A DNA stretch of 64,000 nt from an uncultured Aquimarina sp. (lineage in GTDB: Bacteria > Bacteroidota > Bacteroidia > Flavobacteriales > Flavobacteriaceae), in NCBI RefSeq assembly GCF_947492965.1, contig NZ_CANLOZ010000008.1:62001-126000 (forward strand), read 5' to 3'. This document shows positions 24,282-34,149 of the stretch, piece after piece (the first letter of the stretch is position 1; the number at the start of each line of letters is the position of its first letter). Position numbers and translations under genes: made by a program. Below the pieces are notes generated by a model, which worked only from the letters and a program-made list of their open reading frames with translations, ran no database searches and was not told the DNA's origin.

Positions 24282-27200
24282 TTATTGTTCGGTTTTGATA
24301 GATGAATTTGTTTTTGCCTCTTCGGCTTTGATCTTTTTGAGTTCTGATCGTGCCTCGGAAATTACATCAGGATAGTCTACAAAGTTTTTGATCACACTTT
24401 CTAAAATATAGGTTGCCTGATAGGCATCTTCTAATCCGTAGAAATTCTTAGCCATTAAGACCAAACCTTTGGCTCCGTATAATTTGTATCCCGAAAAATC
24501 TTTTGCTAATTTTTGTACTGTTTCATTAGAACCTTTGTAATCTCCTTCTTTATTTTTAAAATAAGCATCATAGTATAGTGCTTCTGCTGCTAATTCTCCA
24601 GTTGCTATTTTTCTAACTTCGGCATAGGCTCTTTTGGCTCTGGCACCATCAGCAGTTTGTAGTGCTGCTCTGGCAATAAAAATCTGCGCATCACTTTTTA
24701 CATCATTCTGAATTTTAGGATTTTCTAATACCTTTTCTGCATAAGCAATCGTTTCCTGATAATGCACTAACTGATAATGTGATTTCATAAGATTCGACTG
24801 CGCAAAAATGATATTCTGCGGAAAATCGGCATCTTTTTCTAATCTTTCTAAGATCGGAATAGCTTTTTCATAGCTTCGGTTTTCTAAATGTATCTGAGAC
24901 AATCGTGCCAACGCTTGCTCCGTAAATTCTGTTCGTTCTTTTTGTAATACATACTCATAATGCGGAATGGTTGCTTGCTTATCGCCTTTTTTGTAAAATA
25001 ATTGTGCCAGATAAAAATGACTTTTCAACGCATGAATCCCATTTGGAAATTCATCCAAATATTTTTGAAATCCTGCAATCGCAGCATTATCATTATTCTC
25101 TAAATACTGCTTTTCGGCAGCTTCATATGAAGTATTATCCAAATCTGCATCGGTTACATCTACAAAACTCAAGCCTTTTACCCAACTAGAATACTCATCT
25201 GTTCTTCCCAAATCCACATAAATTAATCTAGCCGTATTTACTGCCTGAATCGCTTCCTCGGTTCCTGGGTAGTCTGCTACTACTCGTTTAAATTTATACA
25301 GCGCTTTATTACCTTGGTCTCCATTATAATAGATCAACCCTTGTTTTAGCAATGCTTTAGGCACATAAGAACTTCTTGGAATCTCTCTAATCAATTTATC
25401 ATATGCATCAATACCTCTTTGAGTTTTGTTTTCCGCTACATACGTATTCCCAAGAGCAAACATAGCATCATCGCGATATGTTGATCTGGTATATTTTTTT
25501 AGAAACATTTCTAAATCGCTGATTTTCTTATCGTTCTTTTTTACAAACCCATAGCTAATCGCCTTCTGATAATGTGCATAATCAGCATCTGCACCTCCTT
25601 TTTTGATGGCTTTGTTATAAGCTTCCATCGCAGGCCAATATTTACTAGAAATAAAATGACTATCTCCTAATCGTAAGTAGGTATCAGTCAATCGAACTTC
25701 GTCTATTCCGCTATTTTTAGCATAGCTATCAAAAGAATTTGCCGCTTGTGGGTATTGCTTTAGTTTAAAATAAGTGTATCCAATATTATAATCTATATCA
25801 TTATTTTCATTCGTACCAGCACTACCTTCTTGTCCTTTGAACTGTTTAAACCCGATGAGTGCTTCTTCAAAATTACCTTGCAAATAATCACATTCAGACT
25901 TCCAATAGATAGCTTTGGCAGTGTATTTAGGATCGGTCTGTTGTGCTAAAGACTTATCGAAATACTTTTTTGCTTCGGCATAATTGGCTTCATTATACAA
26001 TTCTACTCCTCTTAAAAAGGCAACTTTTTGGTACACTACTTTATCCTCAAAATTACGACTACCTTCTAATAGATCCATCGCTTCTTTATAATTTTTAGAA
26101 GTGATGTAAGAGCTGATTAATAATTCTTGAATCTCATCTTTGAACTCTGAATTTGGGTACGCTTCGGCATATGACAAAAGTACTTTAGAAGGACTCTCAT
26201 AAGAGTTTCCGATTTCATAGCTCAACTTGGCATAATTATACAATGCATCTTCTTTTATTTTTGCTTCGAAATCCATTTCTGAAGCATTTTTGAATGCATT
26301 TAATGCCTGCTGCTTTTGATCCGACTTTAGATACGATTCTGCCAAATGATAATATGCGTTCTGTGCGGTTGCATTACGCCCATCGACAATCTTATTAAAT
26401 TCTGAAATCGCATTTTGATAATCGCCTCCTTTATAATAAGCATACCCTAACTGATAATAATCTGTATTATTCCATTTTCCTTTTCTTCCTTTATAGGCTT
26501 TTAGGTGTGGGATCGCTTTATCGTATTCTCCAAGATTAAAATAACTCTCTCCTATAATTTTGTGAAGTTCTGATTTTTCGGAAGGTTTCGATCTAGGTAA
26601 TTGACTTAACCCGTCATTAATCGCCTCTTGAAATTTTCCAGATTTAAAATTCATATCACTCTGGAAATACGATAAGTTTTTATTGTATTTATCTAAGTCC
26701 TTTACCTCATCAAAAAGCTTGTCTGCTTCTTGATAATTATCTCCTTCGTAAGCAATAAAACCTAAGTAATATTTTGCTTGTGCTCCATACTCATCTGTTT
26801 CTTCTACCTGAGTTAAGAATTTTTTGGCTTCATTAAAACGCTGAATTTTAAAATAGGCGTACCCATTATTAAAATTGAACTTTTCTTTTTCAGAACGGCT
26901 CATATTACCCTGATCCACTTTATCGTACCATTTACGTGCATAAGCATACTTTCCGTTATCAAAATAATAATTGGCAACATCTAAATACGCTGCGTTACGT
27001 TTGATACTGGTAGGATATTGCACCACAAACTCCTCCATGAGATCGTCTGCTCCTTTTTGATTTAACCAAACAGCACAGTTGGCAATGTAGTACGTACATT
27101 CTGCATCGATATTTTCATCATCTACAGCATCTCTTACCTTATCAAACAGATTTTGAGCAGCCAAAAATTGTTTGTTATTATACAGTTCTAGTGCTTGATT

Positions 27201-27299
27201 GTAAAGCACTAATTCATTGGTGTAAATTGCTGATTGCTGAGCAGAAATCTTTGAAGATAGGATTGCCACAAAAAGCATCAAAGTGATGTATTTGTTCAT
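24282..27299 (-). CDS. Large secreted tetratricopeptide-repeat protein
   Basis: The open frame reaches 27446, but ATG 27297-27299 is preferred because it gives the signal peptide NKYITLMLFVAILSSKISAQ, leaving 1005 residues. About twenty or more TPR-type helical hairpins fill the protein (ALELYNNKQFLAAQNLFDKV, AYFKIQRFNEAKKFLTQVEE, AIYWKSECDYLQGNFEEALIGF), with no catalytic domain. It is most likely a periplasmic scaffold. The next gene downstream is a plug-less outer-membrane barrel, so the two probably form a periplasm/outer-membrane complex (inferred from conserved pairing). Confidence 0.88.
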   Translation of the reverse strand: MNKYITLMLFVAILSSKISAQQSAIYTNELVLYNQALELYNNKQFLAAQNLFDKVRDAVDDENIDAECTYYIANCAVWLNQKGADDLMEEFVVQYPTSIKRNAAYLDVANYYFDNGKYAYARKWYDKVDQGNMSRSEKEKFNFNNGYAYFKIQRFNEAKKFLTQVEETDEYGAQAKYYLGFIAYEGDNYQEADKLFDEVKDLDKYNKNLSYFQSDMNFKSGKFQEAINDGLSQLPRSKPSEKSELHKIIGESYFNLGEYDKAIPHLKAYKGRKGKWNNTDYYQLGYAYYKGGDYQNAISEFNKIVDGRNATAQNAYYHLAESYLKSDQKQQALNAFKNASEMDFEAKIKEDALYNYAKLSYEIGNSYESPSKVLLSYAEAYPNSEFKDEIQELLISSYITSKNYKEAMDLLEGSRNFEDKVVYQKVAFLRGVELYNEANYAEAKKYFDKSLAQQTDPKYTAKAIYWKSECDYLQGNFEEALIGFKQFKGQEGSAGTNENNDIDYNIGYTYFKLKQYPQAANSFDSYAKNSGIDEVRLTDTYLRLGDSHFISSKYWPAMEAYNKAIKKGGADADYAHYQKAISYGFVKKNDKKISDLEMFLKKYTRSTYRDDAMFALGNTYVAENKTQRGIDAYDKLIREIPRSSYVPKALLKQGLIYYNGDQGNKALYKFKRVVADYPGTEEAIQAVNTARLIYVDLGRTDEYSSWVKGLSFVDVTDADLDNTSYEAAEKQYLENNDNAAIAGFQKYLDEFPNGIHALKSHFYLAQLFYKKGDKQATIPHYEYVLQKERTEFTEQALARLSQIHLENRSYEKAIPILERLEKDADFPQNIIFAQSNLMKSHYQLVHYQETIAYAEKVLENPKIQNDVKSDAQIFIARAALQTADGARAKRAYAEVRKIATGELAAEALYYDAYFKNKEGDYKGSNETVQKLAKDFSGYKLYGAKGLVLMAKNFYGLEDAYQATYILESVIKNFVDYPDVISEARSELKKIKAEEAKTNSSIKTEQ

Positions 27300-27478
27300 G
27301 TAATTATTTCTTTTAACGTTTAGAACCTGGCAACTACCAGCACTCTTGTTTAATAGAAATTTCAAGGTTTGCCTTGACCAAATTTTCTTAAAGTAAATAT
27401 CGTTTCCCGCGAATAAATTTTGTGTTAAAGATACCCTAATCTTCATACTAATAACGAAATATTTTAAAGATAATTACA

Positions 27479-28411
27479 TCAACGATCATTTTTTGATGTA
27501 GATATTAATTGATTTATGATTTGGGTGTATTTTTTTGCTCCTTTATGATTTAAATGATCTGGGTCGTAAAAATCTGAATCTTCTATCCTGTAGTCTTGGC
27601 GTAGGTTAATGTATCGAACATTTTCATTGTCCTTCTCTAGTACTTTACATGAATTGGTAACCTTTTCTAATTTATCTGGATTCAGATACGATACGTATCC
27701 ATGATATACCGGCATATCTACGATATATACATTACAATTTTTCTTTTTACAAGCATCAATGATTGCTTGTAGCCGAGCTATATTTTCACTAAAATCGAAT
27801 AAAAAATCTTCATGTCGCTTTGCAGCTACCCAACTTTGGACATCTAAGGATTGTCCGTTGGTACTATCATAATAATCACCCCAGCCCTTAGCATCACATC
27901 CTATGATCGTACCTTCATCGAAATATGTATGCACTAAAGAAATGGATTTATTGAGTCGTCTGGTTAATGCTAAACTATATTGTTTCACATCCCAAGGATA
28001 GATGATAGGTATTTCTAAATCCATTTGATTTTGGTAAAAATATTTACGCCATATCTCTCCTTTTGTATTTTTTAATTTACTTAAACTATAGTACCCAACA
28101 GTAATGATTACATTTTGAAGATTGGGCAAACTGTCTTTGTGTTTTTCAAAAAGTAATTGATCCATATACAGACTCTGACTAATATTAGCCAGATTCAATG
28201 TTTCTGTATCTATATAAGAAGGATTAACACCGAAAAAAGCATGGGAATCTCCCAAAATCAATGTCTCAATTTCCTTGTATCGTTCCTTTATGATCTTATG
28301 CTTATAGGTATAATTAGAAGGCACCGTTCTGTAGAACCATTCTAGGGCTCCCCAAACGATAGCAATAGGAATAAAAAAAACGAGTATTTTTCTTAGAAAA
28401 ACCTTCATCAT
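27479..28411 (-). CDS. SGNH-hydrolase-like membrane-anchored protein, MBOAT partner
   Basis: A 310-residue protein with one N-terminal membrane anchor (residues 8-23). The SGNH core is visible as ETLILGDSHAFFG (G54-D55-S56-H57, block I) and a C-terminal DPDHLNHKGAKKYTQII, which supplies the catalytic D..H. AlgX/AlgJ/DltD-like proteins of this kind hand acyl groups to surface polysaccharides with an MBOAT acyltransferase. It overlaps the MBOAT gene by one base (TAATG), so the two are translationally coupled. The acceptor is unknown. Confidence 0.82.
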   Translation of the reverse strand: MMKVFLRKILVFFIPIAIVWGALEWFYRTVPSNYTYKHKIIKERYKEIETLILGDSHAFFGVNPSYIDTETLNLANISQSLYMDQLLFEKHKDSLPNLQNVIITVGYYSLSKLKNTKGEIWRKYFYQNQMDLEIPIIYPWDVKQYSLALTRRLNKSISLVHTYFDEGTIIGCDAKGWGDYYDSTNGQSLDVQSWVAAKRHEDFLFDFSENIARLQAIIDACKKKNCNVYIVDMPVYHGYVSYLNPDKLEKVTNSCKVLEKDNENVRYINLRQDYRIEDSDFYDPDHLNHKGAKKYTQIINQLISTSKNDR

Positions 28412-29877
28412 TAAAATTGAAAATAAATAAAGGTTTGTAGATTACCTCCAAAATACAGCACTAAAAACACTACAGCATAATAAATAGAATACCGAATTGA
28501 TTTCGAAAATATATGCCGAATATCTAACAGGTGTTCTCTTCTTTTCTGGAGCCATTCTATTAGCATATATCCTATTAAGAACAACAAAAACCATTTATTT
28601 CCCTGAGGTAAAGAAAATAATGTAGTAGAAAAGATTCCTTGTAGGTATTGAAACGCTTCCGTTATTGTTTCGGCTCTAAAAAACACCCAAGCTATGGTTA
28701 CAATAAAAAATGTAATTCCTATGCCAAGTAAATCTAAGAAGACAGATTTCTGAGTCTGCAAAAAAGCTTTAATTCTCGAATGTTTTAGCAAAAAGATCGT
28801 AAGGATTAAGAACATTCCATGTATCAATCCCCACGCTAAAAACGTAAGATTAGCACCATGCCATAAACCACTTACCACAAAAACGATCAAAATATTACTG
28901 ATTAATCTAACATTAGAAACTCGATTTCCACCTAAAGGAATATATACATAGTCTCTAAACCAAGAGGATAGTGAGATGTGCCATCTTCTCCAAAACTCGA
29001 TCAAATTCTTTGATAAATAGGGAAAATTGAAGTTCTTCATTAAATCAAACCCTAAAAGTCTTGCTGTTCCTATTGCGATATCAGAATAACCCGAGAAATC
29101 TCCATAAATCTGAAATCCAAAAAATATAGCTCCACAAAACAATGTACTTCCAGAATACTCTGTATAATTTTCGAACAGATTATTCACGATTAACGCACAA
29201 TTATCTGCAATTACCATTTTTTTAAATAACCCGCCTAAAATGAGTTGCAATCCATCTACACTTTTTTCTATATTGAATATTCTTCGCTTTTTAAATTGTG
29301 GAAGAAGATTAGAAGCCCTTTCGATAGGACCAGCAACAAGCTGAGGAAAAAAGGAAACAAAGGCAAAAAAAGAGATCACATCATCGGTTGGCTCTATTCG
29401 TTTACGATACACATCGATTGTATAACTTAATGTTTGAAACGTATAAAAGCTAATTCCTACAGGAAGTACTAATTGTAGAGATGTATAAGAAATTGGTTTT
29501 CCGAATAACAAAAAGGCATCCACAAACGTTTCTAAAAAGAAATCAAAATATTTAAAAACGAATAATACTCCCAGATTACAAAAAACACTAATCCCAAAAA
29601 GCATTTTTCTTCGAATTCCAATACTATTTTTAAGTCTTCTGGCAACTAAAAAATCAATAATAGAGCTTAAAAAAATTAAGGATAAAAAACGCCAATCCCA
29701 GAAAGCATAAAAAATATAGCTGGTAATAAGAAGAAATACATTTTGAATCTTAATACTGCTATTAAACACAAACCAATACAATGTAAAAACGATTGGAAAG
29801 AATAACGCAAAATCGACCGTGTTAAATTGCAAAATGTATACGCATATAAATTCTTTGGGAAAATTAGTCAAAATCAA
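28411..29877 (-). CDS. MBOAT family O-acyltransferase (AlgI-like)
   Basis: A 488-residue polytopic protein with about eleven membrane segments. The family signatures are visible: FNFPYLSKNLIEFWRRWHISLSSWFRDYVYIPLGG and SGLWHGANLTFLAWGLIHG, with the active-site histidine in LWHGAN. MBOAT proteins transfer acyl groups across the membrane to sugars. The usual N-terminus is M-x-FN-x-x-DF, so TTG at 29830-29832 (QFNTVDFALFF) is a likelier start than the ATG at 29877. It is coupled to the SGNH gene. No alginate genes are nearby. Confidence 0.92.
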   Translation of the reverse strand: MILTNFPKEFICVYILQFNTVDFALFFPIVFTLYWFVFNSSIKIQNVFLLITSYIFYAFWDWRFLSLIFLSSIIDFLVARRLKNSIGIRRKMLFGISVFCNLGVLFVFKYFDFFLETFVDAFLLFGKPISYTSLQLVLPVGISFYTFQTLSYTIDVYRKRIEPTDDVISFFAFVSFFPQLVAGPIERASNLLPQFKKRRIFNIEKSVDGLQLILGGLFKKMVIADNCALIVNNLFENYTEYSGSTLFCGAIFFGFQIYGDFSGYSDIAIGTARLLGFDLMKNFNFPYLSKNLIEFWRRWHISLSSWFRDYVYIPLGGNRVSNVRLISNILIVFVVSGLWHGANLTFLAWGLIHGMFLILTIFLLKHSRIKAFLQTQKSVFLDLLGIGITFFIVTIAWVFFRAETITEAFQYLQGIFSTTLFSLPQGNKWFLLFLIGYMLIEWLQKRREHLLDIRHIFSKSIRYSIYYAVVFLVLYFGGNLQTFIYFQF

Positions 29878-29964
29878 CGTGGATAAAAAAACATTTTTAA
29901 TAAATACAATATTCCATAAACTTTATACTTTTACTAAATATTACTAAACTAAGAATTTCATCAT

Positions 29965-30648
29965 ATGTCTAATCCTGTTTTAAGTCTTAAAAACGCTTCT
30001 ATCTATCAACGAGAAAATCTCATCTTATCTGATGTAAATGTAGAAGTGAACAAAGGTGATTTTGTATATCTCATCGGAAAAACTGGAACTGGAAAAAGTA
30101 GTTTTATGAAAACGCTTTATGGAGACATTCCTCTTGTTGAAGGTGAAGGTAGTATCGTTGATTTTGATTTAAGTACCTTAAAAGAAAGTCAAATACCTTT
30201 TTTAAGAAGAAAACTAGGGATTGTCTTTCAGGATTTTAAATTACTAAATGATAGAACTGTAAAAGAGAATCTATTATTTGTGCTCAAAGCAACCGGATGG
30301 AATGACCAAAAAGCAATGGATAGTAAAATTGATGATGTATTAGATAAAGTAGGGATGAAAACCAAAGATTTTAAGTTCCCATATCAATTATCTGGAGGAG
30401 AACAGCAACGTATTGCTATTGCTCGTGCATTATTGAATGATCCTGAATTAATTTTGGCAGATGAGCCTACTGGTAATCTGGATCCTCAAACATCCGTAGA
30501 GGTTATGGAAGTTTTGCAGGATATCAATAAAAACGGAAATACTATATTAATGGCTACACACGATTACGCATTGCTATTAAAATATCCTTCGAAAACCCTA
30601 AAATGTGAAGGCAATAAGGTTTTTGAAGTAGTGCAACGAAAGGGATAG
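29965..30648 (+). CDS. ftsE: FtsE-type ABC transporter ATP-binding protein
   Basis: A 227-residue ABC ATPase. Walker A is GKTGTGKSS (residues about 37-45), the Q-loop is [10 protein letters not shown], the signature is [15 protein letters not shown], Walker B is LILADEPTG and the H-loop is MATHDYALL. The [19 protein letters not shown] segment is characteristic of FtsE, which with FtsX couples the divisome to cell-wall hydrolases. No FtsX is visible here, as is common in Bacteroidota where the two genes are separate. It is 3 bp from the methyltransferase gene downstream, so the two share a transcript. Confidence 0.87.
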   Translation: MSNPVLSLKNASIYQRENLILSDVNVEVNKGDFVYLIGKTGTGKSSFMKTLYGDIPLVEGEGSIVDFDLSTLKESQIPFLRRKLGIVFQDFKLLNDRTVKENLLFVLKATGWNDQKAMDSKIDDVLDKVGMKTKDFKFPYQLSGGEQQRIAIARALLNDPELILADEPTGNLDPQTSVEVMEVLQDINKNGNTILMATHDYALLLKYPSKTLKCEGNKVFEVVQRKG

Positions 30649-30651
30649 TGT

Positions 30652-31395
30652 ATGTATGAGCGTGTTAAAGAAGTTCTCAAAAAAATCATCCCCAAAGATC
30701 TTTTATTTCGGTATGAAGAAATAATTCGATTCCCTTTTGCAATACAATATTATGGTAGAAACCATGTGTGTAATATTTGCAATGCCCATCTCAGAAAATT
30801 TATTGTTTTAGATACTGGAGAAAAAATATGCCCTTACTGCGGTAGTTTATCCAGAACCAGAAGGCTTTATAAAATATTACTAGACAAATTTGATTTAAAA
30901 GGAAATGTATTACACTTCTCTCCTTCCAGATCATTATATAGAAGACTGAAAAAGAATAAAAGTATATCTTATTTTAGTACAGATTTCGAAAATGAGTTTA
31001 TCGCAGATTTTCAATATGATATCACTGCTATTTCTGTAGAAGACAATCTCTTTGATCTTATCATCTGTTATCACATTTTAGAGCATATAGAAAATGATAA
31101 AAAAGCAATGAGTGAGTTGTATCGTGTTCTAAAACCGAACGGAATATTATTAATTCAAACCCCTTTTAAAGATGGTGAGATCTATGAAGATCCGAGCATC
31201 AAAGATCCTAATGAACGATTACAGCATTTTGGACAAGAAGATCATGTACGTGTATATTCTGTAGAAGGACTAAAAAATAGATTAAAAGAAAGTAATTTTA
31301 CAAACATCCAATCGTTAGAATTTACTAGTGATCATACTGATCCATCCACGAACGGTTTACTTACAGAAGAAACCATATTAGAAGTCACAAAATAA
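30652..31395 (+). CDS. Zinc-finger class I SAM-dependent methyltransferase
   Basis: A 247-residue protein. Residues about 36-62 form a zinc-binding unit with paired cysteines (CNIC and CPYC), then a methyltransferase fold follows. LFDLIICYHILEHIENDKKAMSELYRVLKPNGILLI carries the post-motif II EHIEN and motif III of Methyltransf_11. The glycine-rich motif I is weak (GNVLHFSPSRSLYRRL), as in other polysaccharide-cluster methyltransferases. It probably modifies a sugar on the surface glycan. Its stop overlaps the next ATG. Confidence 0.82.
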   Translation: MYERVKEVLKKIIPKDLLFRYEEIIRFPFAIQYYGRNHVCNICNAHLRKFIVLDTGEKICPYCGSLSRTRRLYKILLDKFDLKGNVLHFSPSRSLYRRLKKNKSISYFSTDFENEFIADFQYDITAISVEDNLFDLIICYHILEHIENDKKAMSELYRVLKPNGILLIQTPFKDGEIYEDPSIKDPNERLQHFGQEDHVRVYSVEGLKNRLKESNFTNIQSLEFTSDHTDPSTNGLLTEETILEVTK

Positions 31396-32366
31396 TGCGT
31401 TTAATTACTCTTGATGATATTATAGAAACCTATACCAAGTTTAGACAACGTGGCCTACCATTTATAATGTCTAAACTAAATCTAAATGCCATCAAAAGAA
31501 CAAAAAGTGCGTTTAACGAATTAGATATCTCTTCGGCAAATTGGTGGATTATTCCTAAAGTACAAAAACGGTGGAATCTTCTGATTACGGGAGATCCTAA
31601 CTTAGAATATGAGGATTTCGTGATGCAAAATTATTTAAGTGATCACAAAGATTTAAAAATGCTTTCGCTAGGAAGCGGTATTTGTAGTCATGAACTTACG
31701 TTTGCTGGTTATGACAATTTTAAAGAAATCTTATGTTTAGATATTAATGAAGTCCTATTCGATCAAGCTCGAAAAATAGCTAATGAAAAAGGATTAAAGT
31801 CTATTCATTTTCAGATTCAAGATCTATACAGATATGAATTCCCAGAAAATTATTTCGACATAGTTCTTTTTCATGCTTCTTTACATCATTTTAAGGATAT
31901 TGAAAACCTTGTAGGCAAGAAGATAAAGAAGACTTTAAAAAGTGATGGAAAGTTAATTATAAATGAATTTGTTGGTGCTGATCGATTACAATTTCCAAAA
32001 CATCAAATAACGGCAACGAACACTGCATTACAATCGATTCCTAAATCGTATAGAAAGAGGTTTAAATTAAATATTTATAAAAATAAATTTTATGGTTCTG
32101 GTATGATACGGATGATTTTGGCAGATCCGTCTGAATGTGTAGATTCTTCTCAAATTATGCCTTCTATTCATAAACATTATAAGACTATTTATGAAGCCTC
32201 ATATGGAGGCAACCTATTACCTAATGTACTGAAGGATATTGCACATCATTTTGTGACATTAAATAAAGAAAAAGAGGATATATTAGATCAACTTTTTGAA
32301 TATGAGGATACCTACATAAAAAACCATTCTAGTGATTTTGTCTTTGGTATTTATCAAAATACTTAG
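31395..32366 (+). CDS. Class I SAM-dependent methyltransferase
   Basis: A 323-residue protein overlapping the previous gene by one base (TAATG). Residues about 90-200 form the Rossmann core: KMLSLGSGICSHELTFAGYD is motif I, CLDINEVLFDQARKIA carries the acidic SAM ribose ligand, and YFDIVLFHASLHHFKDIENLV is motif II. The C-terminal third is helical and probably binds the acceptor. Tandem placement with the preceding methyltransferase suggests two successive methylations on the same glycan or linked substrates. Confidence 0.87.
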   Translation: MRLITLDDIIETYTKFRQRGLPFIMSKLNLNAIKRTKSAFNELDISSANWWIIPKVQKRWNLLITGDPNLEYEDFVMQNYLSDHKDLKMLSLGSGICSHELTFAGYDNFKEILCLDINEVLFDQARKIANEKGLKSIHFQIQDLYRYEFPENYFDIVLFHASLHHFKDIENLVGKKIKKTLKSDGKLIINEFVGADRLQFPKHQITATNTALQSIPKSYRKRFKLNIYKNKFYGSGMIRMILADPSECVDSSQIMPSIHKHYKTIYEASYGGNLLPNVLKDIAHHFVTLNKEKEDILDQLFEYEDTYIKNHSSDFVFGIYQNT

Positions 32367-32380
32367 AATATTTCTTCTTA

Positions 32381-33220
32381 TTAAGAATCTTCTTTTTTAT
32401 ATACATGTGGATTTTCTCGAATTCCTTTTTTAAATATTTTACGAACTCCCATTCGTATAGAAGAATCTAGCTTTAATATTTTATCTCTAAAAAACTGTCC
32501 TGGTCTACCCCTAAAGGTAGTTACATGAAAATCTCCTTTAGAACCTACAGGAGAGGTCGAAAAATAATAATTAGAAATACAACAACGAACATGATCTGCA
32601 GTAACTTTGCTTACAGAATGCCAAGAAGTTTTATGGGTAGTCATGATGACCAATCTATTAAAACTAGAATTTATAGTAATAGGAGCTTCTTTGAGTCCAT
32701 CGGGCCATAACTCTAAATTTCCACCATTATCCATCTCCCAATTTGGTGTTACATAATACAGCAAATTAAGTACACGCCATAATTCCACATCTTTATCATG
32801 GGAGTTATCTAGATGTGGATTGAGATAGTTTCCTTTACCCATCATGGAGATACCACCAGCATACAAGTTTTCATCCGGTACTACATCGACATATCCACAA
32901 ATTTCAGCAATAAAATCAACAATTTTTTGATCCTGAAAAGCATAGATTACTTCTTCCAATAGAGGATCATATTTATTCATCTGAGCTGCTACATACTTGT
33001 ACTCTCTAATACTACGCTTTACTTGTACATCTTTCGTTAAAGGGAACTTTTCAAAAATTTCTTTTGCGATATCATCAGGAAGTAAATTATCTATATAGAA
33101 ATACCCTATTTTCTGACTTGTTTGGTCAAAATGTGTTTTTAAAACTTCTTCATTATCTTTGAGCTTTAAAAGAATTAATTCGGCAATTTTATCTCTGGTA
33201 AGGTAATTCATTAATCCCAA
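32381..33220 (-). CDS. 2-oxoglutarate/Fe(II)-dependent oxygenase
   Basis: A 279-residue protein with a prolyl-4-hydroxylase-like (2OG-FeII_Oxy) fold. The iron ligands appear as H136-x-D138 (NYLNPHLDNSHD) and H201 (KTSWHSVSKV). R212 (DHVRCCISNYYFS) fits the 2-oxoglutarate carboxylate ligand. The family hydroxylates proteins, small molecules or sugars; in surface-glycan loci the substrate is usually unknown. It is convergent with the methyltransferase to the left and divergent from the GT2 gene at 33271. The second ATG, at residue 4, is an equal start. Confidence 0.88.
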   Translation of the reverse strand: MGLMNYLTRDKIAELILLKLKDNEEVLKTHFDQTSQKIGYFYIDNLLPDDIAKEIFEKFPLTKDVQVKRSIREYKYVAAQMNKYDPLLEEVIYAFQDQKIVDFIAEICGYVDVVPDENLYAGGISMMGKGNYLNPHLDNSHDKDVELWRVLNLLYYVTPNWEMDNGGNLELWPDGLKEAPITINSSFNRLVIMTTHKTSWHSVSKVTADHVRCCISNYYFSTSPVGSKGDFHVTTFRGRPGQFFRDKILKLDSSIRMGVRKIFKKGIRENPHVYKKEDS

Positions 33221-33270
33221 TTACAAATTTGTCCTAAAAATAATTATAAACTTCTAGTAAAGCATCCATA

Positions 33271-34149
33271 ATGTTGTCAATTTTGATTCCCGTTTATAAT
33301 TATAATGCGTTTACCCTCGTTCAAGAACTATATAAACAGGTTTCTGATTGTAATATTGCTTTTGAAATAATTGTACTAGATGATCATTCGAATGTTTCCT
33401 TTGAGGAAAACAATACCATTAATAAATTAGCTGGATGCACTTATCAAATATTACCCAAAAATATAGGACGTAGTGCTATTCGAAACTTACTAGCTTCAAA
33501 AGCTACTTTTGATCATCTCTTATTTATTGATGCAGGTACTTTTCCCTCTCATCATAACTTTATTAAAAAATATTTAAAGAATATCCATCATAAAGTAGTA
33601 ACAGGAGGAATGACATATCTACCTAAACCTCCTGAAAAACCTTATAAACTTCGATGGGTCTATACAAAAAAACGAGAAGCTGTAATTAAAAAACAAAATG
33701 ATAAAAGACCTATCGTATGTTCTTCAAATTTTCTAATTCAAAAAGAGGTATTTGATAAGGTTCTGTTTGATGAAACTCTTACAAAATATGGGTGTGAAGA
33801 TGTCGTGTTCTTTGATACAATTATTCAAAAAGGTTTTACCATCAACTATATTGAAAACCCTGTGATTCATGATGCAAATGATGATACTGACACCTTTATT
33901 ACTAAAACAGAATACGCTATCGAAAATTTAATCCAATTAATTAACAAGAATAAACTTACTCCTGATCGATATAAAGTATCTAGATTGTACTATTTACTTC
34001 GCAAAATACATTTAGATAAATTAGTCAAATGGGTATTTCTTACTTTTAAGGGCAGTCTTACAAGGAACTTAAAATCATCTAATCCCTCTATTTTATGTTA
34101 TGATTTTTATCGTTTAGGTTATTTTTGCTTTATCAAAAACAAAAAATAG
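33271..34149 (+). CDS. Family 2 glycosyltransferase
   Basis: A 292-residue GT-A fold enzyme. It begins LSILIPVYNYNAFTL, followed by IIVLDDHSN and FDHLLFIDAGTFPSHHNF, where the DxG/DAG segment replaces the usual DxD. The C-terminal half is basic with a LKSSNPS tail. It probably adds a sugar to the surface polysaccharide repeat. Its stop codon overlaps the next gene's GTG start (TAGTG). Confidence 0.86.
   Translation: MLSILIPVYNYNAFTLVQELYKQVSDCNIAFEIIVLDDHSNVSFEENNTINKLAGCTYQILPKNIGRSAIRNLLASKATFDHLLFIDAGTFPSHHNFIKKYLKNIHHKVVTGGMTYLPKPPEKPYKLRWVYTKKREAVIKKQNDKRPIVCSSNFLIQKEVFDKVLFDETLTKYGCEDVVFFDTIIQKGFTINYIENPVIHDANDDTDTFITKTEYAIENLIQLINKNKLTPDRYKVSRLYYLLRKIHLDKLVKWVFLTFKGSLTRNLKSSNPSILCYDFYRLGYFCFIKNKK

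Noticed and set aside
28411..29877. Alginate biosynthesis locus because of the AlgI-like protein
   Set aside because: No other alginate genes accompany it; the SGNH/MBOAT pair is a general polysaccharide acylation unit.
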